From assembly GCF_905171765.1 (NCBI RefSeq), contig NC_053398.1:44794323-44858322 (forward strand): a stretch of 64,000 nucleotides of DNA. Reading direction: 5' to 3'. How positions within the stretch are numbered: position 1 is the stretch's first letter; every line of letters starts with the position of its first letter. This stretch comes from Bufo bufo. Lineage: Eukaryota; Chordata; Amphibia; Anura; Bufonidae. Made by a program: the position numbers and the translations under genes. Below, in pieces: positions 10,967 through 21,474 of the stretch. A model generated the notes under the pieces. That model saw only the letters and a program-made list of their open reading frames with translations. It was not told the DNA's origin and ran no database searches.

Positions 10967-11214
10967 TACTTTACTCCAGTTTTGATAAATCTTCCCCATT
11001 ATGTACGGCAAAAACACGATCTGAATGAGACATGTAAAAAGTTTTTCCATTTTTCAAAATCAGCCAGCAGAACGGTTAAATAGCTGGAAAGCATCTTCTG
11101 TGATCCCAGTTTTCAGCTAATTAAGAAAGTCTTTCAATTAACTACACAATTAGCTCTAGGCACCAGGGCAAAGAAGTGAGCCAGGTCACATTAGGAGAAT
11201 GGGTCTTAAAAGTT

Positions 11215-11622
11215 GTTTTACAAGATTTTTATACTGATGACCTATCCACTCTGGATAGGTCATCAGTATATGATCGCGGGGGCTGTGACACCCGAGACCT
11301 CCGCCGATCCTGTGAGCACCCCAGCCTTCCCCTGCTTGTCCAAGACCAGTGACGACACGTTCATCAGTCATGTGGCCCAGGAGCAGCTCAGCCCCATAGA
11401 TGTGAATTGGACTGAGTGCAATACCAAGCACAGCCACTATACAATGTATGGCGCTGTGCTTGGTAAGCATGGAGAAGGCCACAGCGCTCACAGGAGCACC
11501 GCTGCCTTCTCAGACAGCTGATCGGCAGGAGTATCGGTTGTCGGACGCCCACCTGTCAGAAACTGATGACTTATCCAGAGGATAGGTCATCAGTATGAAA
11601 GTGTCAGAAGACCCTTTTAACG
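11215..11622 (+). mobile_element. TTAA-family MITE A, nearly complete
   Basis: Both ends carry hairpins of the type gatgacctatcc...ggataggtcatc (11235-11272 and 11562-11596). The middle has the 'gcaataccaagcacagccact' block shared with 84-210 and 48340-48574, and the right end is 'cagaagaccctttta'. Non-coding. Confidence 0.7.
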
Positions 11623-11855
11623 CTGCATGATGAAGCCGGTAGAGAAAGTGAACTACGGTAAGTTTAGCACTGCTATTTATTACCCATAGTGCAGGGTACC
11701 CTGGGCACTGACAAATGCTTGGTTGTCCATTTTGGGCACATTTAAAGGTTTTAACTCTAATTTTACAACACAAAGTCAATAGGGAGGCAGAAATCTTATC
11801 CAGGAAAAAGCATACTAACCTAGCAGCTGCTGAATTCGATGTTTTGTGATCCAAA

Positions 11856-12010
11856 GGCGTTGTCTCACTCCAGCAAATGGCATTTATTATGTAGAGAAAG
11901 TTAATACAAGGCACTTACTAATGTATTGTGATTGTTCATGTTGCCTCCTTCGCTGGCTGGATCCATTTTTCCAGGGGTTACGACCACCAGTGAAGGGCAG
12001 ATACAAGGTG
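11856..12010 (+). mobile_element. MITE E fragment preserving an empty site
   Basis: This is the same family as 7997-8723, beginning 'ttgtctcactccagcaaatgg'. It lacks the nested D element, so its TTAA at 11901-11904 shows the pre-insertion state. It breaks off after the 'ttacgaccacc' block. Confidence 0.7.
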
Positions 12011-12577
12011 GCCGGGATGGAAGCTGCTGCACATGTGTGACTATGTGCTATAGACTTTCTACTGAGTCCATCTCCAACAGCAAGAGCTATGTGAGCTCAT
12101 CTCTCTCCTCCTTCTAGGGATCGGTGGAGGTTTCAGCACCCAGCCCTCCACCGATCAAAACCTCTGAATTATCGCTTTGACATATCAAAGGTTTTTTGAA
12201 AGCACACGGACAAGTGATGAAATAATATACAAGTTGGGGTCGAACATACAAGTAGAAATCTGAAGCAGTACAGTAATTTTATTCTTGTAAATCTATTTCA
12301 CCGGTCAAAAAAAAAGGACAAAGAGAGAAAAGGGGCGGGGTCAAAAGTAGGGACTGTCCTTCCAAAAGTGAGGTGGTGGCCTCTGGACTGGGACTCTCGA
12401 CAATACCAAAAGCAAAGGGGTCCTGGCACATGGGAAATGGTCTTCTGTCTGACGCAACGATTTCTAGAACTTTGGATTTGGAGGATACTAAATCTTCTTA
12501 TGGAGAGCTCCTAAACGGCGTGAGGAGTCTTACAGGCCAGACAATGCTCCTCAGGAATCCTGGAAAAAGGCTCTGCT
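12011..12577. other. No gene seen
   Basis: Mixed sequence with short repeat scraps (a hairpin 'gatcggtggagg...cctccaccgatc' at 12119-12156). No supported coding region. Confidence 0.4.
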
Positions 12578-13305
12578 TCGAATACCACTAGATGTAAGAT
12601 AGCTATCCTGTAAGTCAATTTTCAACCTTTTAAACAGGCCTTTAGACATAACTTGCATAATAAGTAAGCCAGCACCTCATCTGCAGACAGCTGTTCCGAG
12701 GTGATTGCCCCTCATCAGTGCAGAGAATACTGGCTTAACTGGGTGAGAGGCCTAGGTCAGGATTTGGGGGATACTCTTGTATATCTCTTTATTGCCTGGC
12801 CTATAAGACCTCTCACGCCATTTAGGCGAAATATAGAATCCCCCGAATCCTAACCTAGGCTTCTCACTCAGTTAAGCCAGTATTCTCTGCTCTGCACCGA
12901 TGAGGGGCAATCACCTCGAAACAGCTGCAGATGAGATGCTGGCTTAGGGTACTTTCACACTAGCGGCAGGACGGATCCGATAGGCTGTTCACCCTGTCGG
13001 ATCCGTCCTGCCCCTACTTTGCCGTGCCGCCGGACTGCCTCTGCGTCCCCATTGACTATAATGGGGACGGGGGGCGGAGCTCCAGCACAGCACGGAATAT
13101 AATTATAGTCAATGGGGACGGAGCGGCAGTCCGGCGGAACGACGAATCAGCGGCAGGACGGATCCGACAGGGTGAACAGCCTGTCGCATCCGTCCTGCCG
13201 CTAGTGTGAAAGTTGCCTTACTTATTATCCAAGTCACGTCTCAAGAAGTGTTTAAAAGTTCGAACATTGAATTATTGGTAGTGACACTGCATCTGATGGC
13301 ATTAG
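12578..13305. repeat. Large inverted repeat split by a MITE
   Basis: The inner arms 12660-12770 and about 12850-12946 pair well around 'ctggcttaactg'. The pairing resumes beyond the inserted element at 13221 and fades out near 13300, opposite about 12580. The right arm is interrupted by the MITE at 12947-13217; the left arm is continuous. Confidence 0.75.
12947..13217 (+). mobile_element. PIF/Harbinger-like MITE, nested
   Basis: TTA stands at 12944-12946 and 13218-13220. The termini are GGGTACTTTCACACTAGCG and GCTAGTGTGAAAGTTGCC. The body is a palindrome of cggatccg motifs. The uninterrupted target (aataagTAAgcc) survives in the opposite palindrome arm at 12661-12670, so the insertion point and the TTA duplication are verified inside the window. 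Confidence 0.9.
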
Positions 13306-14327
13306 ATTATTTGCATATCCTCTTGCTAGAACTTGTAGAGCTTCATGGTGGAGTAGTCAACACCAGGTGGTGACAAATCTGTCCCCTGACACGGTTTTTC
13401 TTTGGCAACTTCTTGCAGATAATAATGAATCCTTAAGATAAAGGAAGCCCATCTCCCCTGCACCTACAATGTATAATAAAGACAGAGGTACATAAACAGC
13501 AATACAAAGGGAAGTACACAAAACATGTTCCTGCATACAGGGATGCACACATACAAACCTGCACTGCTAATGGTGTTTGAAAGGCGCAGAAATATGCCGT
13601 GAAAGCACTTATCAACACACGGCCCTCTTGCCAGATATTAAAAGCATTACTTATCATTAGAACAGCCACTTCCCTGTGGAAATTGAGAGTGATTTTGCCA
13701 CTTTGCAAACATGGCAATATCTTTGGGCTTTGATCTAGAAAATCTCCCCACCCCTCCAGCAAGGAAAAAAAAAAGAGGAAAACACTCTTCCTTCAAGTAA
13801 AAAAGTCCCAAAACGCGCAGCGAGAGGAAGGTGTTGGCAATTTATGTCTTCACAATCTTGCTAATGGCACCTATTATACCTCTGTCTTTTAAAAGTAGCA
13901 CAAAAGCATTCAAAGTACAGCTAAGTGGAGCGAGCACAGCGCACATTACCCTCTTCACAACTGGTAGGGGCATTGGGATGGACTCCAACTATACATTCCT
14001 ACACACACAGACCTAGATGTATATTCCTACAATACTGCAAGCCCGAATGTGTGATTTAACCCTTTGGGATTTTTTTTTTAACACAGTAAGATATGTAAAA
14101 CCACTGATAAACTCTGCTACATTTACAGCAGTAATCCTTCTAGGGTGTTTTCACAAGTGCGACGCATTAGATTTGTTAAATTCACAATCTTATGAACAAC
14201 TGCATCTTATTTGTAGATGTGGAGGAATAACAAGTCTGCAAAGCGCAGTGTAAAATATCAGTCTTGCCCCCCCCCCCAACCCAATTCCTTGACTGCATCA
14301 TATCTGTTCCACCGCCGCATGTGTGAA

Positions 14328-14339
14328 GTTTAATTAAAC
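14328..14339. promoter_or_regulatory. Homeodomain-type palindrome
   Basis: gtttaattaaac is a perfect 12-bp palindrome with two TAAT cores, the form bound by paired homeodomain dimers. Functional use is inferred only. Confidence 0.25.
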
Positions 14340-15028
14340 CATAATGCATAGTTACAGTGTTCTGATCAGCGGCACCGGCAAAGTGGCAGGCTGGAAATTA
14401 AAGAGGGTTCCACTCTTGGAATTTCATTATCCTCGTAAAAGACTAACAGCCTCGCCAATATAAAGGGATTCGGCAAACTCAACACGGATACTGAGGCCAC
14501 CTTTAAACATGCTTGTTATACGCGCTCTATATTACACCAGCCGGGGCCCGACGGCAGTGCTAATCCATAAAATGCAAACTGGCACTGCTGAGAAGCCAGG
14601 AATATGTTCCAGAATAAAGCCCAACGGTATTAATGGCCCATTCCCTTCATGAGAGACATAATACTAATATTACTAGGCATGTCTTCCCCAATCCCATTAA
14701 AAAGTGCGCATGGCTTCGAGGGGAGAACTACGCGGAGATCCAAATCTTGCTTTATTACTTTGATCTCCTCTACGGGCCGTTCTCTCGCCATAGTTTTTTG
14801 TACGCACATACAGAATCCGCAGAGACTGATTAGTAACAGGGCTTACAAGAGGTTACTGGGACATCCACATTGCTAAACCTGCAGGTCTTCACCTAGAAAG
14901 TTTATTTCTTTCCTTTGTTTGTATGCGGTATAAAGGGAGGCAATTTATGGCATGTTCCCACACAATGGTCTGTTACAGATTTTCCGTTTCGCTTGCATTG
15001 CTTAAATACGACTCAGGCCATTTCAGCA

Positions 15029-15043
15029 ATTAATGCAAATTAG
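15029..15043. promoter_or_regulatory. Octamer/POU-like site with flanking TAAT
   Basis: aattaatgcaaatta contains the consensus octamer ATGCAAAT (15033-15040) flanked by ATTA/TAAT cores. It lies in the repeat-poor segment. Confidence 0.3.
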
Positions 15044-15581
15044 GGATCAATAGAAATGAAAGAGAAGTAATGTAAATCTGCCCGCGCCGAAGCGTAATTC
15101 TACTTGACGTGGCTGTAGACGGCAAGTGGAAGAGAAACAGCTTTACTGCACGCTGCAAAGAGGGAGATGCAATTGAAATAATTGTGGAAACTAACATCAG
15201 GCAATTCCCATTTCAACCAGAAGAGACGATGATTGATACATTTCTAAGGGATATGTGAAATGTGGCCATTTCAAGTGGCCTGCGCTCCGTTAATCTCCCA
15301 GGAAACGGTACACAAAATTACGTTGAGGTTACTGGAAGCCCTTGTTACTCGCAATTTCAGCCTGTGAGTGGATCCAATTGTACGAATTCCACTGTCATCC
15401 AGAGGCGACCTCGACTATGTCATTTTATTTCCCCGTGTACCTGTCATTTGAATTAGATTAGAAGAAGAGCAGGGCAGAAATCACGGGTCATGCAGGTCAC
15501 AATTTCAAAACGGGAAATTATAGCCCACAAGAGGTTTCTGGAGTCAGGTTGGCCCTGCTTCATCCTTTCTTCCTTCCAGTT

Positions 15582-15593
15582 GTAATTAATTAC
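15582..15593. promoter_or_regulatory. Homeodomain-type palindrome
   Basis: gtaattaattac is a perfect 12-bp palindrome with two TAAT cores. It is the second such site in the same stretch. Confidence 0.25.
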
Positions 15594-16249
15594 TGGTGAC
15601 CGTAAATAGCGACCTCACTGCTTATGTCTGGTCTACACAAAAAGGGCTTTATCATATATTGTGGTTACAAGCTGTGACCTTACAGGCGTTGTATGGGCTA
15701 AGAAAAAAGTCGTTCTTTTTCCCCCAGAAACAACACCACTCTGGTCTAATATTGCAGCTCATCCCCTGTCCCATTCAGGGGTTATGGAGAACCACTGAAT
15801 GTATGACAAGTGTTCTGGACACAGAATAGACAAAAAAAAATGCTTTATTCAACCCTGGTTACAAGACAATCAGAATCAAACTGGACATATGGGTAGGGAA
15901 CAGTGCAGGCCTAATCTTAACCCAACCACTGTCCCTACCTACTTGGACGATCTGTCCTAAACGACAGCCTCCAACTGGTCGACGGTCCCTATGCTGTCTA
16001 AGTGCAGGGTCCTAGTCCACGCAGCCACCGTAAGAACTGCAGGGACCGGTTCACACAGCAGGAACCCAGACAAAACAGACATGAATCATATATCAGGGCT
16101 TGACAAATTTCCTTGGAATCTAGGAGCCAGCTAAAAAAGTTAGGAGCCAGGCGGAGCCGCATCATAAAGCCCCTAGTAGGTGCCCCCATAGTGCCCCCCC
16201 ACTTCTCCATAGAGCCCCCCCAATAATGCTGTATACCATGTTACATATA

Positions 16250-16527
16250 CCGCCGCTCCGTCCCCGGACCCTATTGACTATAATGGGGACGGGGGCGGAG
16301 CTCCGGCGCAGCACGGCAGTTCGCGGTGAGAGGCCGCCGGACTAAAGTTGGACATGCAGTACTTTTAGTCCGGCGGCCTTTCACCATGCACTGCCGTGCT
16401 GCGCCAGAGCTCTGCCCCCATTATAGTCAATGGGGACAGAGCTGCGGTCCGGCGAAACAGCGGAAGGACGGATCCGACAGGGTGAACAGCCTGCCGGATC
16501 CATTCTGCCGCAAGTGTGAAAGTACCC
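16250..16527 (+). mobile_element. PIF/Harbinger-like MITE, left end lost
   Basis: The right end is GCAAGTGTGAAAGTACCC followed by TTA (16528-16530). The body is a palindrome around 'actaaagttggacatgcag' with the 'gactataatgggga' arms also seen in 12947-13217. The left terminus is missing. Confidence 0.65.
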
Positions 16528-16680
16528 TTAGTTCTATAGCTACTGAATGAGACAGAAGGGGGGATGCCTTTTAACATATAGATCTCCTTGAGAAGCCAAT
16601 TTGATCCTAAAGGGTTAATTCAAACTGTAATCTAAACTGTGTCCTGTCACTTCTCTCATATCTCTGCTCCTGTCCCTTAA

Positions 16681-17419
16681 AGGGTTTCTGTCACCCCGCA
16701 AAACTCGTATTTTTATTTTTTTGGATAGTTAGATTGCTCATAGTGCGATATAGCAGAATATAATAGTCTTACTTACTTTCATGCGGCCGATTCTTTATAA
16801 AACAAACTTTTATAATATGTAAATGAGGGCTCTACCAGCAAGTAGGGCGTCTACTTGCTGGTAGCTGCTGCAGAAATCCGCCCCCTCGCCGTGTTGATTG
16901 ACAGGGCCAGCCGTGATCTCCTCCTCCGGCCGGCCCTGTCAGTAATTCAAAAATCGCGCGCCTCGCGTCATTCGGCGCAGGCGCTCTGAGATGAGGAGGC
17001 TCGTCTCCTCAGCACTCCCTCAGTGCGCCTGCGCCGATGACGTCTTCTCTTTCGGTGATGTCATCGGCGCAGGCGCACTGAGGGAGTGCTGAGGATACGA
17101 GCCTCCTCATCTCAGAGCGCCTGCGCCGAATGACGCGAGGCGCGCGATTTTTGAATTACTGACAGGGCCGGCCGGAGGAGGAGATCACGGCTGGCCCTGT
17201 CAATCAACACGGCGAGGGGGCGGATTTCTGCAGCAGCTACCAGCAAGTAGACGCCCTACTTGCTGGTAGAGCCCTCATTTACATATTATAAAAGTTCGTT
17301 TTATAAAGAATCGGCCGCATGAAAGTAAGTAAGAGCATTATATTCTGCTATATCGCACTATGAAGAATCTAACTATCCAAAAAAAAAAAAAAAGAGTTTT
17401 GCAGGGTGACAGAAACCCT
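16681..17419. mobile_element. 739-bp near-perfect palindromic TTAA element
   Basis: TTAA stands at 16677-16680 and 17420-17423. The termini are AGGGTTTCTGTCACCC and GGGTGACAGAAACCCT. The two arms of about 365 bp match almost base for base, including the GC-rich 'ggcgcaggcgc' motifs near the centre at 17035-17055. Transcription from outside would give a long hairpin RNA. Confidence 0.9.
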
Positions 17420-17912
17420 TTAATCTTATCACTGCTGCGAAAGCATCAGCCACAGCCTCAGTGTAACCTGTTCTAGAGTCTGACTGACTGTTCTTTTAAC
17501 TCAAAGAATCGAATGAGTCACTAACTGAGTCAGATCTTTAGATTCTTAACCTGTGACTCATTCGATTCCCTGTACTTGTGTCAGTGACTCAGAGCTGCTA
17601 GTGCTTGCCTCGCCTCAGCTCTGATTGGTTGGTGGGTGGGGAGGGGAGGGGCTGGCAGAAGCAGCTTCCACTCTAGGATCAGATTACACTCCTCCCGAGC
17701 CCCTCCCCTCCCTGCTGCCAGCGTCTCTGCTATTGTGTGCTGTGACGGAGCTGTTTCACACGGTGCTGCCTCCGGACAGAACGGCAGCTCCGCACCCATC
17801 GCCCGGGCACCTTTGAAAACGGGCTGACAAATACCCAAGCGCCAGGACTAAATTCCTGGTCGCCATGGCGACCTGGCGCCTGGGATTTGTCGAGCCCTGT
17901 CATATATATATA

Positions 17913-18354
17913 CAGTACAGACCAAAAGTTTGGACACACCTTCTCATTCAAAGAGTTTTCTTTATTTTCATGACTATGAAGGCATCAAAACTATGAATTA
18001 ACACATGTGGAATTATATACATAACAAACAAGTGTGAAACAACTGAAAGTGAAGGCAAAAGGGCCAACAAGTGCTAAGCATCTCTGGGAACTCCTTCAAG
18101 ACTGTTGGAAGACCATTTCAGGGGACTACCTCTTGAAGCTCATCAAGAGAATGCCAAGAGTGTGCAAAGCAGTAATCAAAGCAAAAGGTGGCTACTTTGA
18201 AGAACCTAGAATATGACATATTTTCAGTTGTTTCACACTTGTTTGTTATGTATATAATTCCACATGTGTTAATTCATAGTTTTGATGCCTTCATAGTCAT
18301 GAAAATAAAGAAAACTCTTTGAATGAGAAGGTGTGTCCAAACTTTTGGTCTATA

Positions 18355-18357
<3 letters not shown>
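17913..18357 (+). mobile_element. Deleted Tc1 element with long inverted repeats
   Basis: TA stands at 17911-17912 and 18358-18359. The inverted repeats begin CAGTACAGACCAAAAGTTTG and run for more than 110 bp each. The centre is a 60-codon frame (18034-18216) with the Tc1 transposase C-terminal signature RMPRVCKAVIKAKGG. The DNA-binding and DDE domains are deleted, so the element could move only with help from elsewhere. It sits in a TA-rich tract directly beside the hAT target duplication. Confidence 0.9.
18034..18216 (+). pseudogene. Tc1 transposase remnant, C-terminus only
   Basis: Sixty codons remain. The sequence from residue 13 on (AKHLWELLQDCW, then KRMPRVCKAVIKAKGGYF) matches the last part of Tc1-family transposases, which are normally about 340 residues. 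Helix-turn-helix domains and all three catalytic acidic residues are absent, so it cannot catalyse excision. The first residues lie in the inner end of the left inverted repeat, so the start codon is fortuitous. Confidence 0.85.

Positions 18358-18409
<52 letters not shown>
18358..18409 (+). repeat. (TA)n(CA)n microsatellite
   Basis: A ta run followed by ac repeats, directly after the Tc1 element. Confidence 0.9.
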
Positions 18410-18602
18410 ATTGCTCTGAATTCTTACTAATGATATACCATGACCTGATTGAATGAGAACCTTCAGAGACATATTTGAGTACCGATAACTTTAATACCCC
18501 CTCCCCTCCTTATTCTCACACCTGACGGTGCAGGATGCGGAGATCTGGAATAGTCTTCTGTTGGGTTCTGAAAGATGTTGGTTCAACAGAACACACAGAT
18601 TA

Positions 18603-19011
18603 GGCTACTTTCACACTAGCGTTTTTTGTCCGTTCCGTCATGGATCTGCAAAAACGCTTCCGTTACAATAATACAACCGCATGCATCCGTCATGAACGGA
18701 TCCGGTTCTATTATGTCTTCTATAGCCATGACGGGGGGACGGATCCGTTTTCTATTGTGCCATATTGGGTCAGAGAAAACAGATCAGTCCCCATTGACTT
18801 ACATTGTGTGCCAGGACGGATCCGTTGGCAGCGTTTTGGTGTCCGCCTCCAGAGCGGAATGGTGACTGAACAGAGGCAAACTGATGGATTCTGAGCGGAT
18901 ACTTTTCCATTCAGAATGCATTAGGGCAAAACTGATCCGTTTTGGACCGCTTGTGAGAGCCCTGAACGGATCTCACAAACGGAAAGCCAAAACGTCAGTG
19001 TGAAAGTAGCC
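18603..19011 (+). mobile_element. PIF/Harbinger-like MITE
   Basis: TTA stands at 18600-18602 and 19012-19014. The termini GGCTACTTTCACACTAGCG and CAGTGTGAAAGTAGCC are inverted. The interior carries repeated cggatccgtt motifs. Confidence 0.85.
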
Positions 19012-19014
19012 TTA

Positions 19015-20148
19015 GGCGCTAATAGATTTCTTCTCCTAAACAATAAAAGAATGCTTCTTCTGGGTCAAAAGAGATGACCAACCAAAGTAAAAAAATAATA
19101 ACAGGCAGCTAGAATAGTATTAAATAAAACAAATTAAAAAAAATCACTCATCTTGTGAACATCTCACCGTTCCATCGCCGCGACTACAGTCCTTGCCATT
19201 TCCAATCCTTACTGGACAGGAGGCAATGTTGTTGCATTCATGATGACCACTGCAGCCAATCACTGGACTTAGTGATAAAGTGTTGCATTGGATGGTAGAT
19301 GCAGTCTGATGGACTATGCTATGTCTGAAGGGTCCATCACTTTCCGCTGCAGAGATTTACGTGCGATAGGAATCAATGCGGGTGGCACAACGCCATAGAC
19401 TCCAGATGCTGCAGTAGAGCAAGCATTATAGTTGCCGTCTCTAATGTTAACATTCAGCTTTTTCTCAAATCATCAGTTTTATTTAAGACGCTTACATTTT
19501 CTGAACAAACGCTCAAGGGCAAGCACCAAGTAGCAATGTCTTCTTCAATATTCACCTACTGTTAAACAGGGAGACCATCCATCCACTCTGCACAAACATT
19601 TGCCTCGTCTGGGCTCCGCGCCTCGCCATTAGATGATTTAGCTCCTGTTTGCAACGTAACCTGTGACATTTACTACGGCAATATAAAGAAATGTGCCTTA
19701 TAATGACTCCAATGACATTTACAACGATGTTGTTTTGGGTACACCACATCTGACGAGCAGACAGCCGTCGTGGTTGGCGAGTATGATTAGTACTAAGTGG
19801 CTAGCAAGACTGTATCCGCCACCCGTGCCCCAGACATTTCGGTACATTGACATACGTGCTTTTTCTGCTTTGGAGGCCATAGTTCACATTACAAATATCC
19901 CTTTGGATAGTGAAAGTGTTAAATACCATAGCAAATCTCATCAACAAGTTACCATTTCCCTCTCCCGAGCCTGCAGTTTATTCATGGATGAGCTTGGAGC
20001 AATTTTTAAAGCAGGTGTATTTTCTATTCCGAGGAAGCTCTGGGACATAAAGTAAAATCACCCAATTATGGAAATACTAGGACAGTACATCTGAATGTCT
20101 GGCACAAAATCAAACAGCCCCTTTGTTACGATGAGGTGGAGGTCACAA
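19015..20148. other. No gene seen; part repeat, part unique
   Basis: 19130-19400 has the composition of a degraded MITE ('ctgcagccaatcactgg'). 19440-20060 is unique-looking and TAAT/ATTA-containing, similar in texture to the 14-15 kb stretch. A 120-codon frame at 19693-20055 shows no recognisable domain. Confidence 0.4.
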
Positions 20149-20152
20149 TTAA

Positions 20153-20385
20153 AGCACCACTAAAAGAGGCAAATTTATGTTATAAAGGGGATCAAAGTGC
20201 AGAGGGCACAGTAGTTGCAGAGAGAGCAGAGCCTCTAGGTACAATGACAATGTCCCCATTTCTCCTAGAGGCTCATTTGTATATATACGGGCACATATGA
20301 ACATGGAACTAACGCTGATGCCTTCCGCTGCCAAGCACAACAGGTCAGCCAGTTTCATAGGTACAAATCTGCTAACAGATGCACT
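20153..20385 (-). mobile_element. MITE, family F
   Basis: TTAA stands at 20149-20152 and 20386-20389. It is the reverse-strand copy of the family seen at 3290-3645, sharing gagcctctagg blocks and 'catgttcatatg'. The inverted termini are weak. Confidence 0.6.
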
Positions 20386-20412
20386 TTAAGCAGCCTTCAC
20401 AAGGGAACGTCA

Positions 20413-20640
20413 CACGCCAGTCCTACTCCCAGGATTATGGTGTGGGGTGGCATAAAGTCCGGTAGCCGGACCTCTCTAGCTTACATTTCAGGTACACAAA
20501 CAGCTTGGCATTACATTGATTTGGTCGTGGAACCAGTGGTATGGCCATTTCTCCAAAGTGACCCATAAGCGGTTTTTCAACAGGAAAACGGAATTCCCAG
20601 CAAGAAGAGGCAAGGCACGCAGGCCGCTGCCTGCTGAAGA
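20413..20640 (+). pseudogene. Tc1/mariner transposase fragment
   Basis: In the frame starting at 20427 the translation reads PRIMVWGGIKSGSRTSL, then YIDLVVEP, a stop codon after FLQSDP, and AVFQQENGIPS. The order VWGG, EPVV, FQQDN is that of the central DDE domain of Tc1-like transposases. Here the second catalytic Asp is replaced by Glu (QQE) and a stop precedes it. No inverted repeats flank it. The fragment is about a fifth of the usual 340-residue protein and is too interrupted to give a long ORF, but the motif order makes the assignment fairly safe. Confidence 0.7.
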
Positions 20641-21300
20641 AACCACATGTGTCGGCGGCCGAGACAGCCACCGGCTAGGAGAAGAGCGGGATTGGGCCAT
20701 CTGGTCAAGTACTGCACTTTTTAAAAAGCCACAAAAATTGTCATAATCCTACTCCATTAACAGAGTTCTAAACTTAAAAAGGAATGGAATTTTTCAGATA
20801 TTATGCAACATTTGATACATTTGGTGCAAATTAGAGAAACACAGAATCCTGAAAAACTGATTTTAAAAACCTCCCTCAATGATATATCTTCCTCACTGAG
20901 TAGGATGGCTGAAGGTGGATTAGGCAGGCTAAAAAAAATAACAACTCATGACAGCATATAAACACTTATTTAAACCATATTTTTATAAGTTTGATAAGAA
21001 TGTGTCAATAAATAGTATTTATAAGTTGTCAGGAATTAAGAGAGAGATATACATAAGCTGCCAGAGAAGCCATCTGATGGGTTTATTTTGAAACTGAAAG
21101 CAAGATACTATGCAGATAGTCTGAAACACAACCCTGTAGAAAAAAATACTGTAGAAATATTTTTAAGAAAGTCCAAAAAAAAAGGATTTTTGCCCAAAAT
21201 GAGTAAAATACAATCATAAAAAAATGTCCCCGAAGTTGGACATTGAAGGGTTAACTTGGGGTTTCCTAATGCCGCACATACATGGTAGTGTATCTAGTCG
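20641..21300. other. No gene seen, AT-rich
   Basis: AT-rich DNA with short poly-A/T tracts. No motif recognised. Confidence 0.45.
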
Positions 21301-21474
21301 AAGCTAGTTTTGGGTGGAGTCGGGGTTGGTAAAATGTACGAACATGGACTCCAGCTATAATATTGTGTAATAAATTTATTAACGTTTATATAAATTTTGA
21401 AACATTTAGAAATGTTAATAAATATAAATGTATTTTATGTTCTATCAAGCTAAGGCCTTTATTTATCACAAACA

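Larger units (their letters stand above)
13306..16085. other. Repeat-poor stretch, possible conserved non-coding DNA
   Basis: This is the longest segment without recognisable mobile elements, apart from a poly-C run at 14266-14278. No ORF in it looks coding. The 14.3-15.6 kb part is rich in TAAT and ATTA cores and in balanced, non-repetitive sequence, including the 12-bp palindromes at 14328 and 15582 and an octamer at 15033. That texture is typical of developmental conserved non-coding elements. The call is inference from composition, without alignment. Confidence 0.35.
16094..17899 (+). mobile_element. hAT-type element with nested MITEs
   Basis: The termini CAGGGCTTGACAAAT and ATTTGTCGAGCCCTG form an inverted pair. 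A perfect 8-bp duplication, tcatatat, stands at 16086-16093 and 17900-17907, which is diagnostic of hAT transposition. The body holds a PIF-like MITE remnant (16250-16527) and a 739-bp palindromic TTAA element (16681-17419), so the original element was well under 1 kb. Beyond about 17.43 kb there is unique-looking filler with (gact) tracts. No transposase is present. Confidence 0.85.

Noticed and set aside
14266..14278. Possible sequencing gap or structural feature at the poly-C run
   Set aside because: Simple homopolymers also occur at 23738 and 54317; nothing distinguishes this one.
17581..17838. CpG-rich promoter or first exon near 17.6-17.85 kb
   Set aside because: The GC-rich part lies inside the hAT element ends and has no supported ORF or splice site.
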